Below are positions 24,416 to 34,599 of a DNA stretch of 64,000 nt, piece by piece (position 1 is the first letter of the stretch; every line of letters starts with the position of its first letter). Made by a program: the position numbers and the translations under genes. The DNA is from Chrysoperla carnea (taxonomy: Eukaryota > Arthropoda > Insecta > Neuroptera > Chrysopidae), in the NCBI RefSeq assembly GCF_905475395.1, contig NC_058338.1, positions 6,338,935 to 6,402,934 on the forward strand, in the 5' to 3' direction. The notes beneath the pieces were generated by a model. That model had not been told where the DNA came from and ran no database searches. It saw only the letters and a list, made by a program, of their open reading frames with translations.

Positions 24416-25059
24416 TTTTGCCCTAGAGGGAAATACCCTTAAAAAAAGGCCTAGGAAAAACATGAAAAATCGTCTGGAATTATGACCAAACTGAACCTAT
24501 GTACCAAGTTTGAGAAAAATCGGTTGAAAATTGAAGGCTCCAGCTTGGTAACAGACATACCGACGGACACAACATTTAAAAAAAAAAACCTTTTTTGGAA
24601 TCAGGGACCCTCAAAACGTGTATTTCCGTTGAAACTCCGATATCGATTTTTTTTTTCGATCACAATACTTATAATATAATAAAGTAAAAAAGTAGCCTTA
24701 CGCATCGCCTTTCGGTCGCCATTTGTACTAGTTTTCAGGAAATTTTTTTTTTGCTTATAATTCTATTTCATTTTCAGCAGGTAATTTTTTTCGTGAAAAA
24801 ACTTCACAGAGGTATTGATAATTTTCTTAGTAAAAATCTTCAAACTTGACAGCCAAGGTCAAGGCATATTATTAATTGTAGAATTTTATATATCTGATAT
24901 TAAATTGCCACTTTAAAATCAAATAAAAAATCCAGGATTCAGCGAAATAAAGTTAGTTTATCAATTACAACTTTACTAAACTGTTTGTGTACGCTAAGCT
25001 CCTCGATCGAGTCATTTAGCAGTATTTTTTTGTGTGTGTTTACAAATAAATAAAAAAAA

Positions 25060-28000
25060 ATGTTAATCATAGCACTAGTGATTTTAACAATTATTGTGGC
25101 ATGTTATTGGTATTTAGTGGCACCGTTAAGTCATTGGGAAAAACGTGGTATACCTTACGTAAAAGGGTACCCAATTGTGGGTAACTTCTTTTGGCATGCC
25201 ATTAAAAAAACATCTATAGGGGACGATTTGATGACACTTTACCATGCGTATCCAGAAAAAAAGTAAATAATACATTTAGATCTAAATCTTTTTGCCAGAA
25301 CATTGTAAATAATTTGTATACCCTTGAAACTCGAGAAATAAGTTTTATCGATCAAAATGCTCAAAAATACAAAAAATCTTGGATGTGTAGGCGCATATCT
25401 TACGCAGACATTAAATTTGACCAATGTTTTCAAGCTCAATGAAGAGGTGACTACTCCATAAATGGTAATCGATAGATGAAAACTTTAAAGTAGAAAGTTG
25501 TTATTGATTAAAAAAGCGACATTTTTTGTTCGAAACATTTTTCCGCAAACCGTACAGTTTAGTCAAAAACGGACTGACATGCTTTACCCAAAATTGTAAA
25601 AGTATTTTCTGAAACATCATTAGAAAATTTCTGAAAACTGAGAAATGGAGGCCAAAAGTGGTCGCCAAAATTTAATAGATTTTTTAAACTTTTCAAATTT
25701 ATTAAAAATAATGCAGCCACTGAGTATTTCAACAATTATCTCAGTCAATTTGTTTATTTTCATTTTTGTTTGTTTCAATTTTAGATGTTACGGAATGTTT
25801 TTATTTGGAAGACCAGCAATATTTGTTCGTGATTTAGATCTGATTAAGAATGTATTAATTAAAAATTTTGATCATTTTGGTGACCATTCCGATTCGATAT
25901 TTTTGAATGGTATTAATCCGGTTGTAGATCGAAATCTATTCTCTTTAACCGGTAAGATAATTTTCCATATTCCCATTTTTAAATAAAATTTCAATAAAAG
26001 ACCTCGCCCAACTTCAGCCAAGGGTCTCTAAACTTAGGATAAACTAAAATTGTCATCAAATAAATTTATCATTAATCAGGGAATGATTGGCGAGACATGC
26101 GAACAACCTTAAGCCCGGCATTTACTGGTAGCAAAATGCGTGGAATGTTTCAATTAATGGCTGATGCTGGAGAAAATTTTGTTAATTACTTTATAAATGA
26201 AGCTAAAAAGAATGGTGGTAAACCATTGAATGTGGAGTTAAAAGAAATTTTTACACGACTTACAAATGACGTTATTGCAACAACTGCTTTTGGAATTAAA
26301 ATTGATTCTTTACGCGATCGAAATAATGATTTTTATCGAATGGGTGGAATGGTCTCAAATTTTTCAACATGGCGATGGCTCTTAAGTAATTTTCTCCCAC
26401 ATGTAGCTAGAGTAAGTATATTCGAAACTTTGGTAGAGGTTTTCATAGAATTACCTAAGTAGTCCATTTCCGTTTGTCCGTCTAACAATCTAAGTCAATT
26501 GAGTCTTGGATTACGGTAGGATCCATCTTGTAAAACGTTAGAGAGAGAATAAAAGTTTTAATATGAATCTTGTGAAAGATTTTCGAAAAAAAAAAAATTT
26601 GTTAGCAAACACTTCAACAAGTTTTGGGAATTTTCAAATCTAGAACAAATGGGCCAACGAAATAGTTAACTATACAGGGTATTTCAACAATTAACTCAGC
26701 CAGGTGTTTTTAATTTTCAGTTTTTCCGTATTGGTTTGATTCCTAATGAACCCATCGATTATCTTCGAAAGATCGCACTTGAAACCATAAACATTCGAGA
26801 ACGTGATAATATTTATCGTCCAGATATGTTACAACTGTTAATTGAAGCTAAAAATGGTTTGTTAAAACAGACTGATACAAACGAAGAAATAAATAAAGGA
26901 TTTGCCGCTGTAGAAGAATCAAAATTAGTTCAAACAAATAAAAAAATTCGTAAGACCTTTTGAACACATTAGGTGAAAATTATTTTTGTTGATTTTTGTT
27001 TTCTTTGGTAGATTTGGGTGAAGATGATTTAGCGGCACAAGCTTTTGTATTCTTTTTGGGTGGATTTGAAACTGTATCTGCAGGTTTATGTTTTGCTGTT
27101 TATGAACTGGCCCTCAATCCTGACATACAGCAACGCCTTTACGAAGAAAACGAAAAAATTTTGAACGAAAATAATGGGAAACTTACATACGATGTTTTAA
27201 ACAAAATGAAATATTTAGATATGATTATGTCAGAAACTTTACGAAAATGGACAATAGCAGCCTTTTTGGAACGAATGTGTATCAAACCATATACTGTTGA
27301 AGTGGAGAAGGGTAAAAACATCACTTTAGAGAAAGGAACAGTTTTATTTTTCCCAGTTTGGGCTTTGCATCGTAATCCCGAATACTACCCTAATCCAGAA
27401 AAATTTGACCCAGAACGTTTTAGTGATGAGAATAAAGATAAAATAAATCCAACTACATATTTACCTTTTGGAACTGGCCCAAGAAATTGTATTGGTAAGT
27501 AAACAAAATTTGAATTTTGTAGAAAAAATTAGATATATTGCGAATTATAGTCTCGCGATCTGTGAGAAAATTATACAAATTATCCGAAATCTTCGAAATC
27601 TTAGTTGGTAATAGGTAGTAGCCAACTCCAATTTTTGACCCAAAAAGTACAAAAATCGGGTGCATTTGATGACTGGTCGAATAGTTTTCGAGATACAGAC
27701 TAAAATCTATCAAAATATTGCGATATCTCAGAAACTTTGCATCCAATCATTAAACCAACCTGATTTTTATACTTTTTGGGTCAAAATTACCTCATCCACC
27801 GAGTTTCATCAAATTCCAAAACAAAATATTTTTTGCGATTTTCTCGATTTTTTCAAAGGGGTACCCCTTAAAAAAATGACAAAAAATCGAAAAAATTTTT
27901 TTAACTCCAATTTCGATAAAACTCAGTATATAAGGTAATTTTGACCCAAAAAGTACGAAAATCGCCTGCATTTGATGACTGGTCGAATAGTTTTCGAGAT

Positions 28001-31000
28001 ACAGACTAAAATCTATCAAAATTATGCGATATCTCAGAAACTTTGCATCCAATCATTAAACCAACCTGATTTTTATACTTTTTGGGTCAAAATTACCCTA
28101 TCTACCGAGTATCATCAAATTCCAAAACAAAATATTTTTTGCGATTTTCTCGATTTTTTCAAAGGGGTACCCCTTAAAAAAATTGCAAAAAATCGAAAAA
28201 TTTTTGCTATCTCCAATTTCTATAAAACTCAGTTTATAAGGTTATTTTGACCCAAAAAATACAAAAATCGGGTGCATTTGATGACTGGTCGAATAGTTTT
28301 GGAGATACGGACGAAAATCGATCCAAATATTGCGATATCTCAGAAACTTTGCATCCAATCGTTAAACCAACCTGATTTTTATACTTTTTGGGTCAAAATT
28401 ACCCCATTCACCGAGTTTCATCAAAATCCAAAATAAAATATTTTTTGCGATTTTCTCGATTTTTTCAAAGGGGTACCCCTTAAAAAAATTGCAAAAAATC
28501 GAAAAATTTTTTTTATCTCCAATTTCGATAAAACTTAGTATATAAGGTAATTTTGACCCAAAAAGTACAAAAATCGCCTGCATTTGATGACTGTTCGAAT
28601 AGTTTTTGAGATACGGATTAAAATCGATTTAAATATTGCGATATCTCAGAAACTCTGCATCAGAGTTATTATACCATGTATATATGAAATATACATAGTA
28701 TATTAAGTTTAGTCCAAAGTTTGTAACGCCTAAAAATATTCATGCTACGAAAAAAATTTTGGTATAGGTGTTCATAGAATCACCTAATTAGTCCATTTCC
28801 GGTTGTCCGTCCGTCCGTCCGTCCGACCGTCCGTCCGTCCGTCCGTCCGTCCGACCGTCCGTCCGTCCGTCCGTCCGTCCGTCCGTCCGTCTGTGGACAC
28901 GATAACTCAAAAACGAAAAGAGATATCAAGATGAAATTTTTATAGCGTACTCAGGACCTAAAAACTGAGGTCAAGTTTGTAAATGAGCAATATGGGTTAA
29001 TTGGGTCTTGGGTCTGTAGGACCCATCTTGTAAACCGTTAGAGATAGAACAAAAGTTTAAGTGTAGAAAATGTTCTTTATAAAAAAATAAACAACTTTTG
29101 TTTGAAAAAATTTTTTGTAAACTTCACTGTTTACCCAAGAGGGCGCTTATTAGGTTCAAATTTTATAGCATGCATTAATTTGGGAATATCAGTGTGTGTG
29201 TAGCTATTTTATTATTATTATTATTATTATTTATTTTCACCATAAGATACAAACGTACATAGGTATAGTCAACATGAAAATTAAATAAATTAAATTAAAC
29301 TATAAATAAATTAAATTAAACTGTATGGGCACGACGTTACAATATGCTTCTTCAGCTCACGTTTAAATTTTGGCATGCTCTCTATGTTTTTTAACTCTCC
29401 GGGAAGATTATTGTACAATTCACTTCCAATAATTTCCGGAGAGTTTTTGAACTTTTGCAATCTGTAGTTTGCAATATGCAAATCATTATTATGACGAGTG
29501 TTATAATCATGTATTTCATTTCTAAGTGGTAGGTTTTGATAATTTTTTCTGATAAATATTAATAGCTCGTAGTAATAAATGCCATAAAATGTTAGCAAAT
29601 TATTCCGCTTAAAATGATTAACACATGATTCTCGATAATCAAGATTAAACATGAGCCGAATAATTCTTTTTTGTAGTATAAATATTCGTGTACAATCTGA
29701 ACATTGTCCCCATAATATTACACAATACTGCATGGCAGCATATACAAACGCATAATACACAGCCAATAAAGCTTCAGTGTTATGAGTTTGTTTTAATTTT
29801 TTGATATAAAAATAAGCCGTGCCTAACTTTTTACACACTGTATCCACATGTCGATTCCATTTCATACCTTCATCCAGAATTATACCTAAAAATTTCATTT
29901 CGCTTACTTGCGTAATCGGATATTTTATTGATGACGTAATAATTGATGCATCAATAACTTTATTTTTAAAAACTAAAAATGTTGTTTTAGTCATGTTTAT
30001 AATTAAATGATTATTTTTGCACCAATCAGCAAATTGTTGTATTACAATATTCATTTCATTCATTAAACTATGTATATTATCTGAAGATAATATCACAGAG
30101 GTATCATCTGCATACATTAATAATTTACCATACTGTATAAAGGACGGAAGGTCATTTATGTAGGTCAAGAACAATAATGGTCCAAGATTTGAGCCCTGTG
30201 GAACTCCAATGTTGACACAGAGTGGGCTTGATTTTATACCTTCAACATCCGTTATTATTTTTCTATTATCTAAATAGGACATAAACCAGGAAAGTGGAAG
30301 TCCTCTTATCCCAAGACTTTCTAATTTATTTAACAAAAACCTGTGATTTACCATGTCGAAGGCTGAAGTTAAATCAAAAAATAGTGATAAAACATATCTT
30401 TTTTTATCAAGTTCTTTTAGAACATGATGCGCAAATTCATTACTTGCAGAGCAAGTAGAGTGTTTGGGTCGGAATCCATGTTGGCATTTAGTCAAGATGT
30501 TTTCCGTTTCTAAAAACTCAGAGAGTCTATTGTACATGATTTTTTCTAAAATTTTAGCAAATTGCGGTAGTAAAGATATAGGTCGGTAATTTTCAGGCTT
30601 CGACATTTCACCTTTCTTAAAAATTGGTTTTATCATACTGATTTTTAAAATATCAGGAAATATCCCACATTCAAAAGATAGATTGTAAATATAAACTAGC
30701 ACTTCCGCTAATTGGGATAAGTTTTCTTTTATAAGTTTAATAGGTATTTCATCAACTCCACATGAAAATTTGTTCTGCATTGATGAAACAATATTAATCA
30801 ATTCTAACTTAACTACTGGTCGTATAAAGAACGATTTAATGTTAAGGCACATTAATATTTGATTTTCTACCAACTCATTATTGTGGTTTTGTCGGAGTTT
30901 TTCGATAGCAGCTGTTGCAAAATATTTGCAGAAAGTTTCTGCATTATCTTTTTTATCAGTGCATAACGAACCATCCTCACTCATTAACTTAATTTCCCCG

Positions 31001-33209
31001 TTATTAGGCCTCTTTCTGCCTAAAGAATCGTTAATAATTAACCATTGTTCTTTAGTGCGATTGCTACATTCAAGCATTCTGTGCTTAAATAGCACAGATT
31101 TTGCTTTTTGAATGTTGCCTTTATACTCATTTTTTTGTTGTTTGTATGCTTGCATTAATCGGCTATTGTTACTAGCCTGGGCTAAATCGTATAAGTTTTT
31201 TAACCTCTCACTTTCCTGTATTATGTCGGAATTAATCCAGTCATTTTTTTTATTTATTTTGTTTTGAGTTTTTTTATTGGTATACTAACATCAACATAAA
31301 ATTGAAAAATTTGCCAGAAAGCATTGTAAGCATTATTAATATCAACACACGCATACACATTATTCCAGTCAGCAGAATTTAACAACCAAGTGAAATACTG
31401 CATATTTGAATAAGTGAATGCTCTTTTATAAATATTATTTACACAATTGTCATTTTCAAATTCATTAATACACAGCTCAAGAAATTGACCTTTGTCATGA
31501 TCCGATATACACGTCGATATGTTAGCTATTTTATAATAATTATAATAATCTATATTATTAATAATCATGTAATCGATACAACTGCTGGTAGATGTAGTTG
31601 TACGAGTTGGTTCTGATACCAAATTTTTTAATTTGTACGAATTTAAAATATCTAACAATCGTCGTTTAGCTGTAGTCTCACTCAAATAATCAATATTTAA
31701 ATCACCACAAACGATGACATTGTTTTTTTCTGACCTTAAATATTCTAAAAGTCGAACAAAGTTTTGTTCGAACAATGTTATATCCCCATCCGGGGCTCGG
31801 TAAATAGTCACTAATAATAATTTTTCTTTATTTTTCTTATACACTATACCCGCACATTCGAAATGAATTTCCAAGTATAGGCTTTTTAACTCAATTTCTT
31901 TCACATATTTATTAATGTTACTTTTTGAAAATATCACTACACCTCCATGTTTTCTGGTTTTGCGGCAGCAAGACGCAGCTATGGAATAATTGTTTGGTAA
32001 ACAACAACTTAGTGAGTTTTCATTTTGCCAATGTTCCGTTAAGCATAAGAAGTCAATATCATACTTCTTAATGATAACTTCAACTTGCTCAACTTTATTA
32101 AACAAACTTTGGATGTTTTGGTGGAGTATTTTTGTTCGAAGTTTTAAATTATTCATTCTCGATGATTCTTTTATGAGTCTTCCATTTTTGTTTTTAAATT
32201 CTCCCAGGTTGTTGCCTACGAAAAAAATACCTTTTTACTATTGCCCCTTTTGGCCAAAAACTTCCATCGTACATGGTATCCTCGAGATCCGCATTGGCTG
32301 CTATCTTAAAGCAGGCATTTGTTCCTTTTGTTTCCAGTTTTGACACCTCAAATATTTTACCAGGAATTTTTCCTTGTAAATAATGGAGTATTTGCTCTTC
32401 GGTGGTAGTTGCGTTCATTCGTCCAAGGAAAATCCATAACTTTCGGTCAGCAGCAGAGATTGATTCAGGTTCATTTGAATTCCCAACTACTACTCTTCTT
32501 TTCCGTCTTCTTACTTCCGTAAATCCATCTGAATCCTGATATTGTCCACTATTGCTTCCTCCAGGATTAATAGTATTAATATCAGGATTAGGCATTACTC
32601 TATTTATAGCCAAATCCTTAATAAGTTTTTGTGCGTATGTCACTTGCTTAGTTTTCTGTGGATCGTTCGTTTTTTGTTTACTGTTTGTTGTTGTTTGGTT
32701 TGCGCCTCGACTAATTGTACTTAGCTGAAATTGATTATTCTCAGTACCTTGCATATCATTATTTTGGTTCACAACTTGGCTTAATGTATTCAACTCCATT
32801 ATTTCTCCATATTTAACTCCATATTTAAAAGTGGATATCTTTTTTTATTAACGTGACGTCAAAAAACAAACGATTGCTTCATCAACACTGTCTATATATG
32901 GTATTTCAACAATTAACTCAGTCAATTGTTTGTTTTCACTTGTTAGTATTATGATTGTGAAGAATTAAAAATTGATACAATTTATTTTTAATGCAATATA
33001 CGCTCAAATTATTATTTATTTTTATAGGGTCAAGATTTGCATTGATGGAAGCAAAAATGGCAGTATTTTATATGGTTAAATATTTTGAAATAATTCCAAA
33101 TGAAAAATCAATGATTCCACCAAAGGTCACAACGAAAAGTGTGAATACAACTTTAGAAAATGGATTTCATGTAGCATTAAAATTAAGAGAACATTGTGAT
33201 ATTAAATAG
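25060..33209 (+). CDS. Cytochrome P450, CYP9-like (CYP3 clan), 6 exons
   Basis: Exons: 25060-25262, 25785-25951, 26080-26411, 26721-26949, 27012-27494, 33028-33209; phases join into 531 residues, the usual length. An N-terminal membrane anchor (residues about 2-20) precedes a proline hinge and IPYVKGYPIVGN. Later motifs are helix C W127xxxR131 in WRDMRTTLSPAFTGSKMR (typical of CYP9), helix I GGFETVS (327-333, Gly in place of the commoner Ala), helix K ETLR (385-388), PERF (444-447) and the haem-binding FGTGPRNCIG with Cys470. The protein would be an ER-bound monooxygenase; CYP9 enzymes often act on insecticides and plant compounds, but the substrate here cannot be read from sequence. All catalytic residues are present. 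The last intron (5.5 kb) splits the haem-binding loop and contains a retrotransposon; introns 1, 3 and 5 carry RepA near their acceptors. Confidence 0.93.
25500..25775 (+). repeat. RepA copy in P450 intron 1 (sense)
   Basis: Diverged body (TTTTTGTTCGAAACATTTTT, CCGCAAACC.TACAGTTTA) and a clear 3' terminus at about 25725-25770 (GTATTTCAACAATTATCTCA, then T-rich). The terminus lies 15-60 bases before the exon 2 acceptor at 25784. Confidence 0.6.
26430..26705 (+). repeat. RepA copy that makes up almost all of P450 intron 3 (sense)
   Basis: Starts TTTGGTAGAGGTTTTCATAG about 18 bases after the donor. It runs through CCTAAGTAGTCCATTTCCG, GGATCCATCTTGTAAAACG and GTTAGAGAGAGAATAAAAG to the terminal GGTATTTCAACAATTAACTC, about 15 bases before the acceptor at 26720. 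The intron is only 309 bp. Confidence 0.75.
27633..28670. repeat. 306-bp tandem array with internal palindrome, P450 intron 5
   Basis: TTTTGACCCAAAAA starts at 27633, 27939, 28245 and 28551, an exact 306-bp period with about 3.4 copies. Within each unit TTTTGACCCAAAAAGTA is matched by its reverse complement TACTTTTTGGGTCAAAA about 130 bases later, so every unit can form a hairpin. Another constant block is TCAAAGGGGTACCCCTTA, itself palindromic around GGGGTACCCC. Open frames of 60-97 codons on both strands are products of the repeat. Confidence 0.92.
28668..29207 (+). repeat. RepA copy, left part, interrupted by a LINE
   Basis: The most complete RepA copy. It begins TTATACCATGTATATATG, then TAAGTTTAGTCCAAAGTTTG, a (CCGT)n run, GACACGATAACTCAAAAACG, GGACCCATCTTGTAAACCG and TAAACTTCACTGTTTACCC. 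It stops in GTGTGTGTAGCTATTTTA where the LINE tail begins, and resumes at about 32829. Confidence 0.85.
28805..28891. repeat. (CCGT)n microsatellite inside RepA
   Basis: About 21 CCGT units with two CCGA variants. Other RepA copies have a short gtctgtctgtc tract at the same place, so this is an expansion of a family-internal tract. Confidence 0.9.
29311..31155 (-). CDS. LINE-A ORF2, reverse transcriptase part
   Basis: 614 codons from the first ATG of this frame; the frame is open further upstream to about 31250 and joins the endonuclease part. Reverse-transcriptase motifs are in order: KPENYRPISLL (about 190), QHGFRPKHST (about 225), the first catalytic Asp in FFDLTSAFD (about 260), GVPQGSNLGPLLF (about 320) and YADDTS (about 348). 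The C-terminal region is a non-LTR type thumb and tail with no RNase H motif. All catalytic aspartates are present, so only the upstream frame break prevents a complete ORF2. Confidence 0.93.
   Translation of the reverse strand: MQAYKQQKNEYKGNIQKAKSVLFKHRMLECSNRTKEQWLIINDSLGRKRPNNGEIKLMSEDGSLCTDKKDNAETFCKYFATAAIEKLRQNHNNELVENQILMCLNIKSFFIRPVVKLELINIVSSMQNKFSCGVDEIPIKLIKENLSQLAEVLVYIYNLSFECGIFPDILKISMIKPIFKKGEMSKPENYRPISLLPQFAKILEKIMYNRLSEFLETENILTKCQHGFRPKHSTCSASNEFAHHVLKELDKKRYVLSLFFDLTSAFDMVNHRFLLNKLESLGIRGLPLSWFMSYLDNRKIITDVEGIKSSPLCVNIGVPQGSNLGPLLFLTYINDLPSFIQYGKLLMYADDTSVILSSDNIHSLMNEMNIVIQQFADWCKNNHLIINMTKTTFLVFKNKVIDASIITSSIKYPITQVSEMKFLGIILDEGMKWNRHVDTVCKKLGTAYFYIKKLKQTHNTEALLAVYYAFVYAAMQYCVILWGQCSDCTRIFILQKRIIRLMFNLDYRESCVNHFKRNNLLTFYGIYYYELLIFIRKNYQNLPLRNEIHDYNTRHNNDLHIANYRLQKFKNSPEIIGSELYNNLPGELKNIESMPKFKRELKKHIVTSCPYSLI
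31254..32156 (-). CDS. LINE-A ORF2, APE-type endonuclease part
   Basis: 300 residues. Endonuclease motifs: HQNIQSLFNKV (Asn of motif I, residues about 13-23), LCLTEHW (catalytic Glu), TIYRAPDGD, CGDLNIDY, SCIDYMI and the C-terminal ISDHDKGQF (Asp-His pair). The frame closes at 31254 within an A-rich stretch, while the downstream reverse transcriptase continues in another frame. That is what a single-base indel in the A run would produce. It starts 37 bases after the ORF1 stop. Confidence 0.9.
   Translation of the reverse strand: MNNLKLRTKILHQNIQSLFNKVEQVEVIIKKYDIDFLCLTEHWQNENSLSCCLPNNYSIAASCCRKTRKHGGVVIFSKSNINKYVKEIELKSLYLEIHFECAGIVYKKNKEKLLLVTIYRAPDGDITLFEQNFVRLLEYLRSEKNNVIVCGDLNIDYLSETTAKRRLLDILNSYKLKNLVSEPTRTTTSTSSCIDYMIINNIDYYNYYKIANISTCISDHDKGQFLELCINEFENDNCVNNIYKRAFTYSNMQYFTWLLNSADWNNVYACVDINNAYNAFWQIFQFYVDVSIPIKKLKTK
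32194..32799 (-). CDS. LINE-A ORF1, RNA-binding-type protein
   Basis: 201 residues. The N-terminal half is Asn/Gln/Thr-rich and looks disordered. A basic segment DGFTEVRRRKRR (about 90-101) is followed by a compact domain (about 118-195: KLWIFLGRMNATTTEEQILHYL) that looks RRM-like by its spacing. Non-LTR ORF1 proteins coat the RNA; no CCHC knuckle is visible here. Confidence is high for position and origin, lower for fold. Confidence 0.75.
   Translation of the reverse strand: MELNTLSQVVNQNNDMQGTENNQFQLSTISRGANQTTTNSKQKTNDPQKTKQVTYAQKLIKDLAINRVMPNPDINTINPGGSNSGQYQDSDGFTEVRRRKRRVVVGNSNEPESISAADRKLWIFLGRMNATTTEEQILHYLQGKIPGKIFEVSKLETKGTNACFKIAANADLEDTMYDGSFWPKGAIVKRYFFRRQQPGRI
32829..32945 (+). 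repeat. RepA copy, right part, P450 intron 5 (sense)
   Basis: Resumes after the LINE with AGTGGATATC, ATTAACGTGACGTCAAAAAA, then TATATATGGTATTTC and the terminal CAACAATTAACTCAGTCAAT and CACTTGTTA. It ends about 80 bases before the exon 6 acceptor at 33027. Confidence 0.85.
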
Positions 33210-33509
33210 CAAAAATATACGATTTATATAAAAACAAGTCGATTATTTCATAAATTATTCACCTGCTAAATCCCACGTTTTTGCACAATGCAAAAATTTA
33301 TTTCAAAACATGTTGATTCCTCATAAAATGTTTTTGGGTACCATAAAATAATCTTTGGAAAAATTGTATATAAAACTTTTTGATGATTAGAGTCATCTCT
33401 TATTGAAATGCGTAGTTATTTAATATAATATCATTTAACTTATTATACCTCATATATGAGTCAGCAATCATAGTTCAATATTTACTTAAAAGATGTCATT
33501 CTGCTCCAA

Positions 33510-33515
33510 AAATAA
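33510..33515 (+). promoter_or_regulatory. Possible poly(A) signal of the P450
   Basis: AATAAA about 300 bases after the P450 stop. It is the first hexamer of this kind I noticed downstream, but such hexamers are common in AT-rich DNA. Confidence 0.3.
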
Positions 33516-33819
33516 AAGAGTTTTTCGTATGCATGAAAACCAAAGAAAATTCTCCAATCTACGCCAATGATCGTGTTAGATTATTGTTGGATTAACAGGA
33601 ATAAATTAGTAACAGTATCGTGAATATCGATTGACCATCTGGAAGTCGTTAAATTTTAATTGAACGCTCAACTTCAGATGAGCAATCTTATTAAGGATAC
33701 CTACCATAATTTCGAAGTGTAATTATTTTCGATAATTAAAATTGAAAACAAATTATTAAACATACAACAAAAAATATATAATATTTATATATAAAAAAAG
33801 AAATAATTTTAATAATTAA

Positions 33820-34185
33820 TTAATATTTTTTTAAAATATTAATGTATGGTTTCATGATATGTAATGATCCAGTTGGCGTTAACGCAAACAAACCCATTGC
33901 ATCAAAAATATTAACAGCTGTAATTAGCATCCATAATGTGAGCTTTGTGGATTTTGATACAAATCGATTTTGTTTTTCTTCGATATGATTTTTTGGGGTT
34001 TGATTTAATGTCGAATTAAGTTTTATTTTTAAATCAGAAGATTCATGTTTTGCAACTCCAGATTCTAATGATCCATAACCGGATTCATTATCATTCTTTT
34101 TGATTTTATAACTATTTAGATTTAGAAATGGTTTCGATGGAATTCGAATTATTTGTGGAACAGTTTTCAATTCAATTGTGGACAT
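33820..34185 (-). CDS. Hypothetical small membrane protein, 121 aa
   Basis: I do not recognise it. The frame is closed by a TAA and starts with MSTIELKTVPQIIRIPSKP. Residues about 30-80 are polar and Ser/Asn/Lys-rich, suggesting a disordered tail. A single hydrophobic stretch at about 84-103 (LTLWMLITAVNIFDAMGLFA) could be a membrane segment, and a short C-terminus follows. Codon use is varied, unlike repeat-derived frames. On the minus strand an acceptor-like TTATTTTAG lies near 34230, so a 5' UTR intron or an upstream exon is possible. It converges with the P450, with about 600 bases between the two stop codons. It may be a lineage-restricted gene or the terminal exon of a longer one. Confidence 0.45.
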   Translation of the reverse strand: MSTIELKTVPQIIRIPSKPFLNLNSYKIKKNDNESGYGSLESGVAKHESSDLKIKLNSTLNQTPKNHIEEKQNRFVSKSTKLTLWMLITAVNIFDAMGLFALTPTGSLHIMKPYINILKKY

Positions 34186-34255
34186 TTCTTTTACTTTGAT
34201 GTAAATTCTTATCTAAAATCTAAAATAATATAGAAAATATTTATTTTTTAATACA

Positions 34256-34292
34256 GTCCCTATCCCTCTTCAATCAGAAGAGGGATAGGGAC
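34256..34292. other. Perfect 15-bp hairpin
   Basis: GTCCCTATCCCTCTT, a 7-base loop CAATCAG, then AAGAGGGATAGGGAC. It is GC-richer than its surroundings and lies 70 bases upstream of the hypothetical gene's start. It could be a foldback-element remnant or a structured 5' feature. Confidence 0.75.
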
Positions 34293-34599
34293 CCACCGGG
34301 GGGATATATGTAGCATACATTTTTTTGAAATCCTTATTTTGGCTCAAAATTGTCATCTAATTTTTATGGTATGGTATTTTTGGTTGCTGAATACCAATCC
34401 GATGTCAGATTACACTATTACTGGTTAAGCATTTTGACTGTGACATATACATGGTATAAAATTGTAAGACCCAATTTAGCAAAAATACCTGGTAATATTT
34501 TCAGCTCCAGAGGAATATTATACCCCAAAATTTCAATCAATAAATTTAGACCTGCCAAACGATGCCCCACAAATACGAAATATTAATACTTACTTAGAT

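Larger units (their letters stand above)
29208..32828 (-). mobile_element. Near-complete non-LTR retrotransposon (LINE-A)
   Basis: Read on the minus strand: a short leader, ORF1 (32799-32194), ORF2 (from 32156, one frame break near 31253, to 29311), about 80 bases of 3' UTR, and a tail of (AAT)n at 29230-29211. ORF2 has an APE-type endonuclease followed by reverse transcriptase and no RNase H, which fits the Jockey/CR1 group. It sits inside a RepA copy inside the P450's last intron, antisense to the P450. A clean target-site duplication was not found, so the ends are approximate. Confidence 0.9.

Noticed and set aside
25645-25986. Plus-strand 113-codon frame as a separate gene
   Set aside because: It is intron 1 sequence (RepA 3' end) running into P450 exon 2 and then into intron 2.
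27660-28583. Overlapping frames of 73-97 codons on both strands after P450 exon 5
   Set aside because: They repeat every 306 bp and are mirror images because each unit is palindromic; not coding.
25060-33209. P450 as a pseudogene because of the large transposon-filled last intron
   Set aside because: All six exons are in phase, splice sites are canonical and every signature motif is intact; the retrotransposon is wholly intronic.
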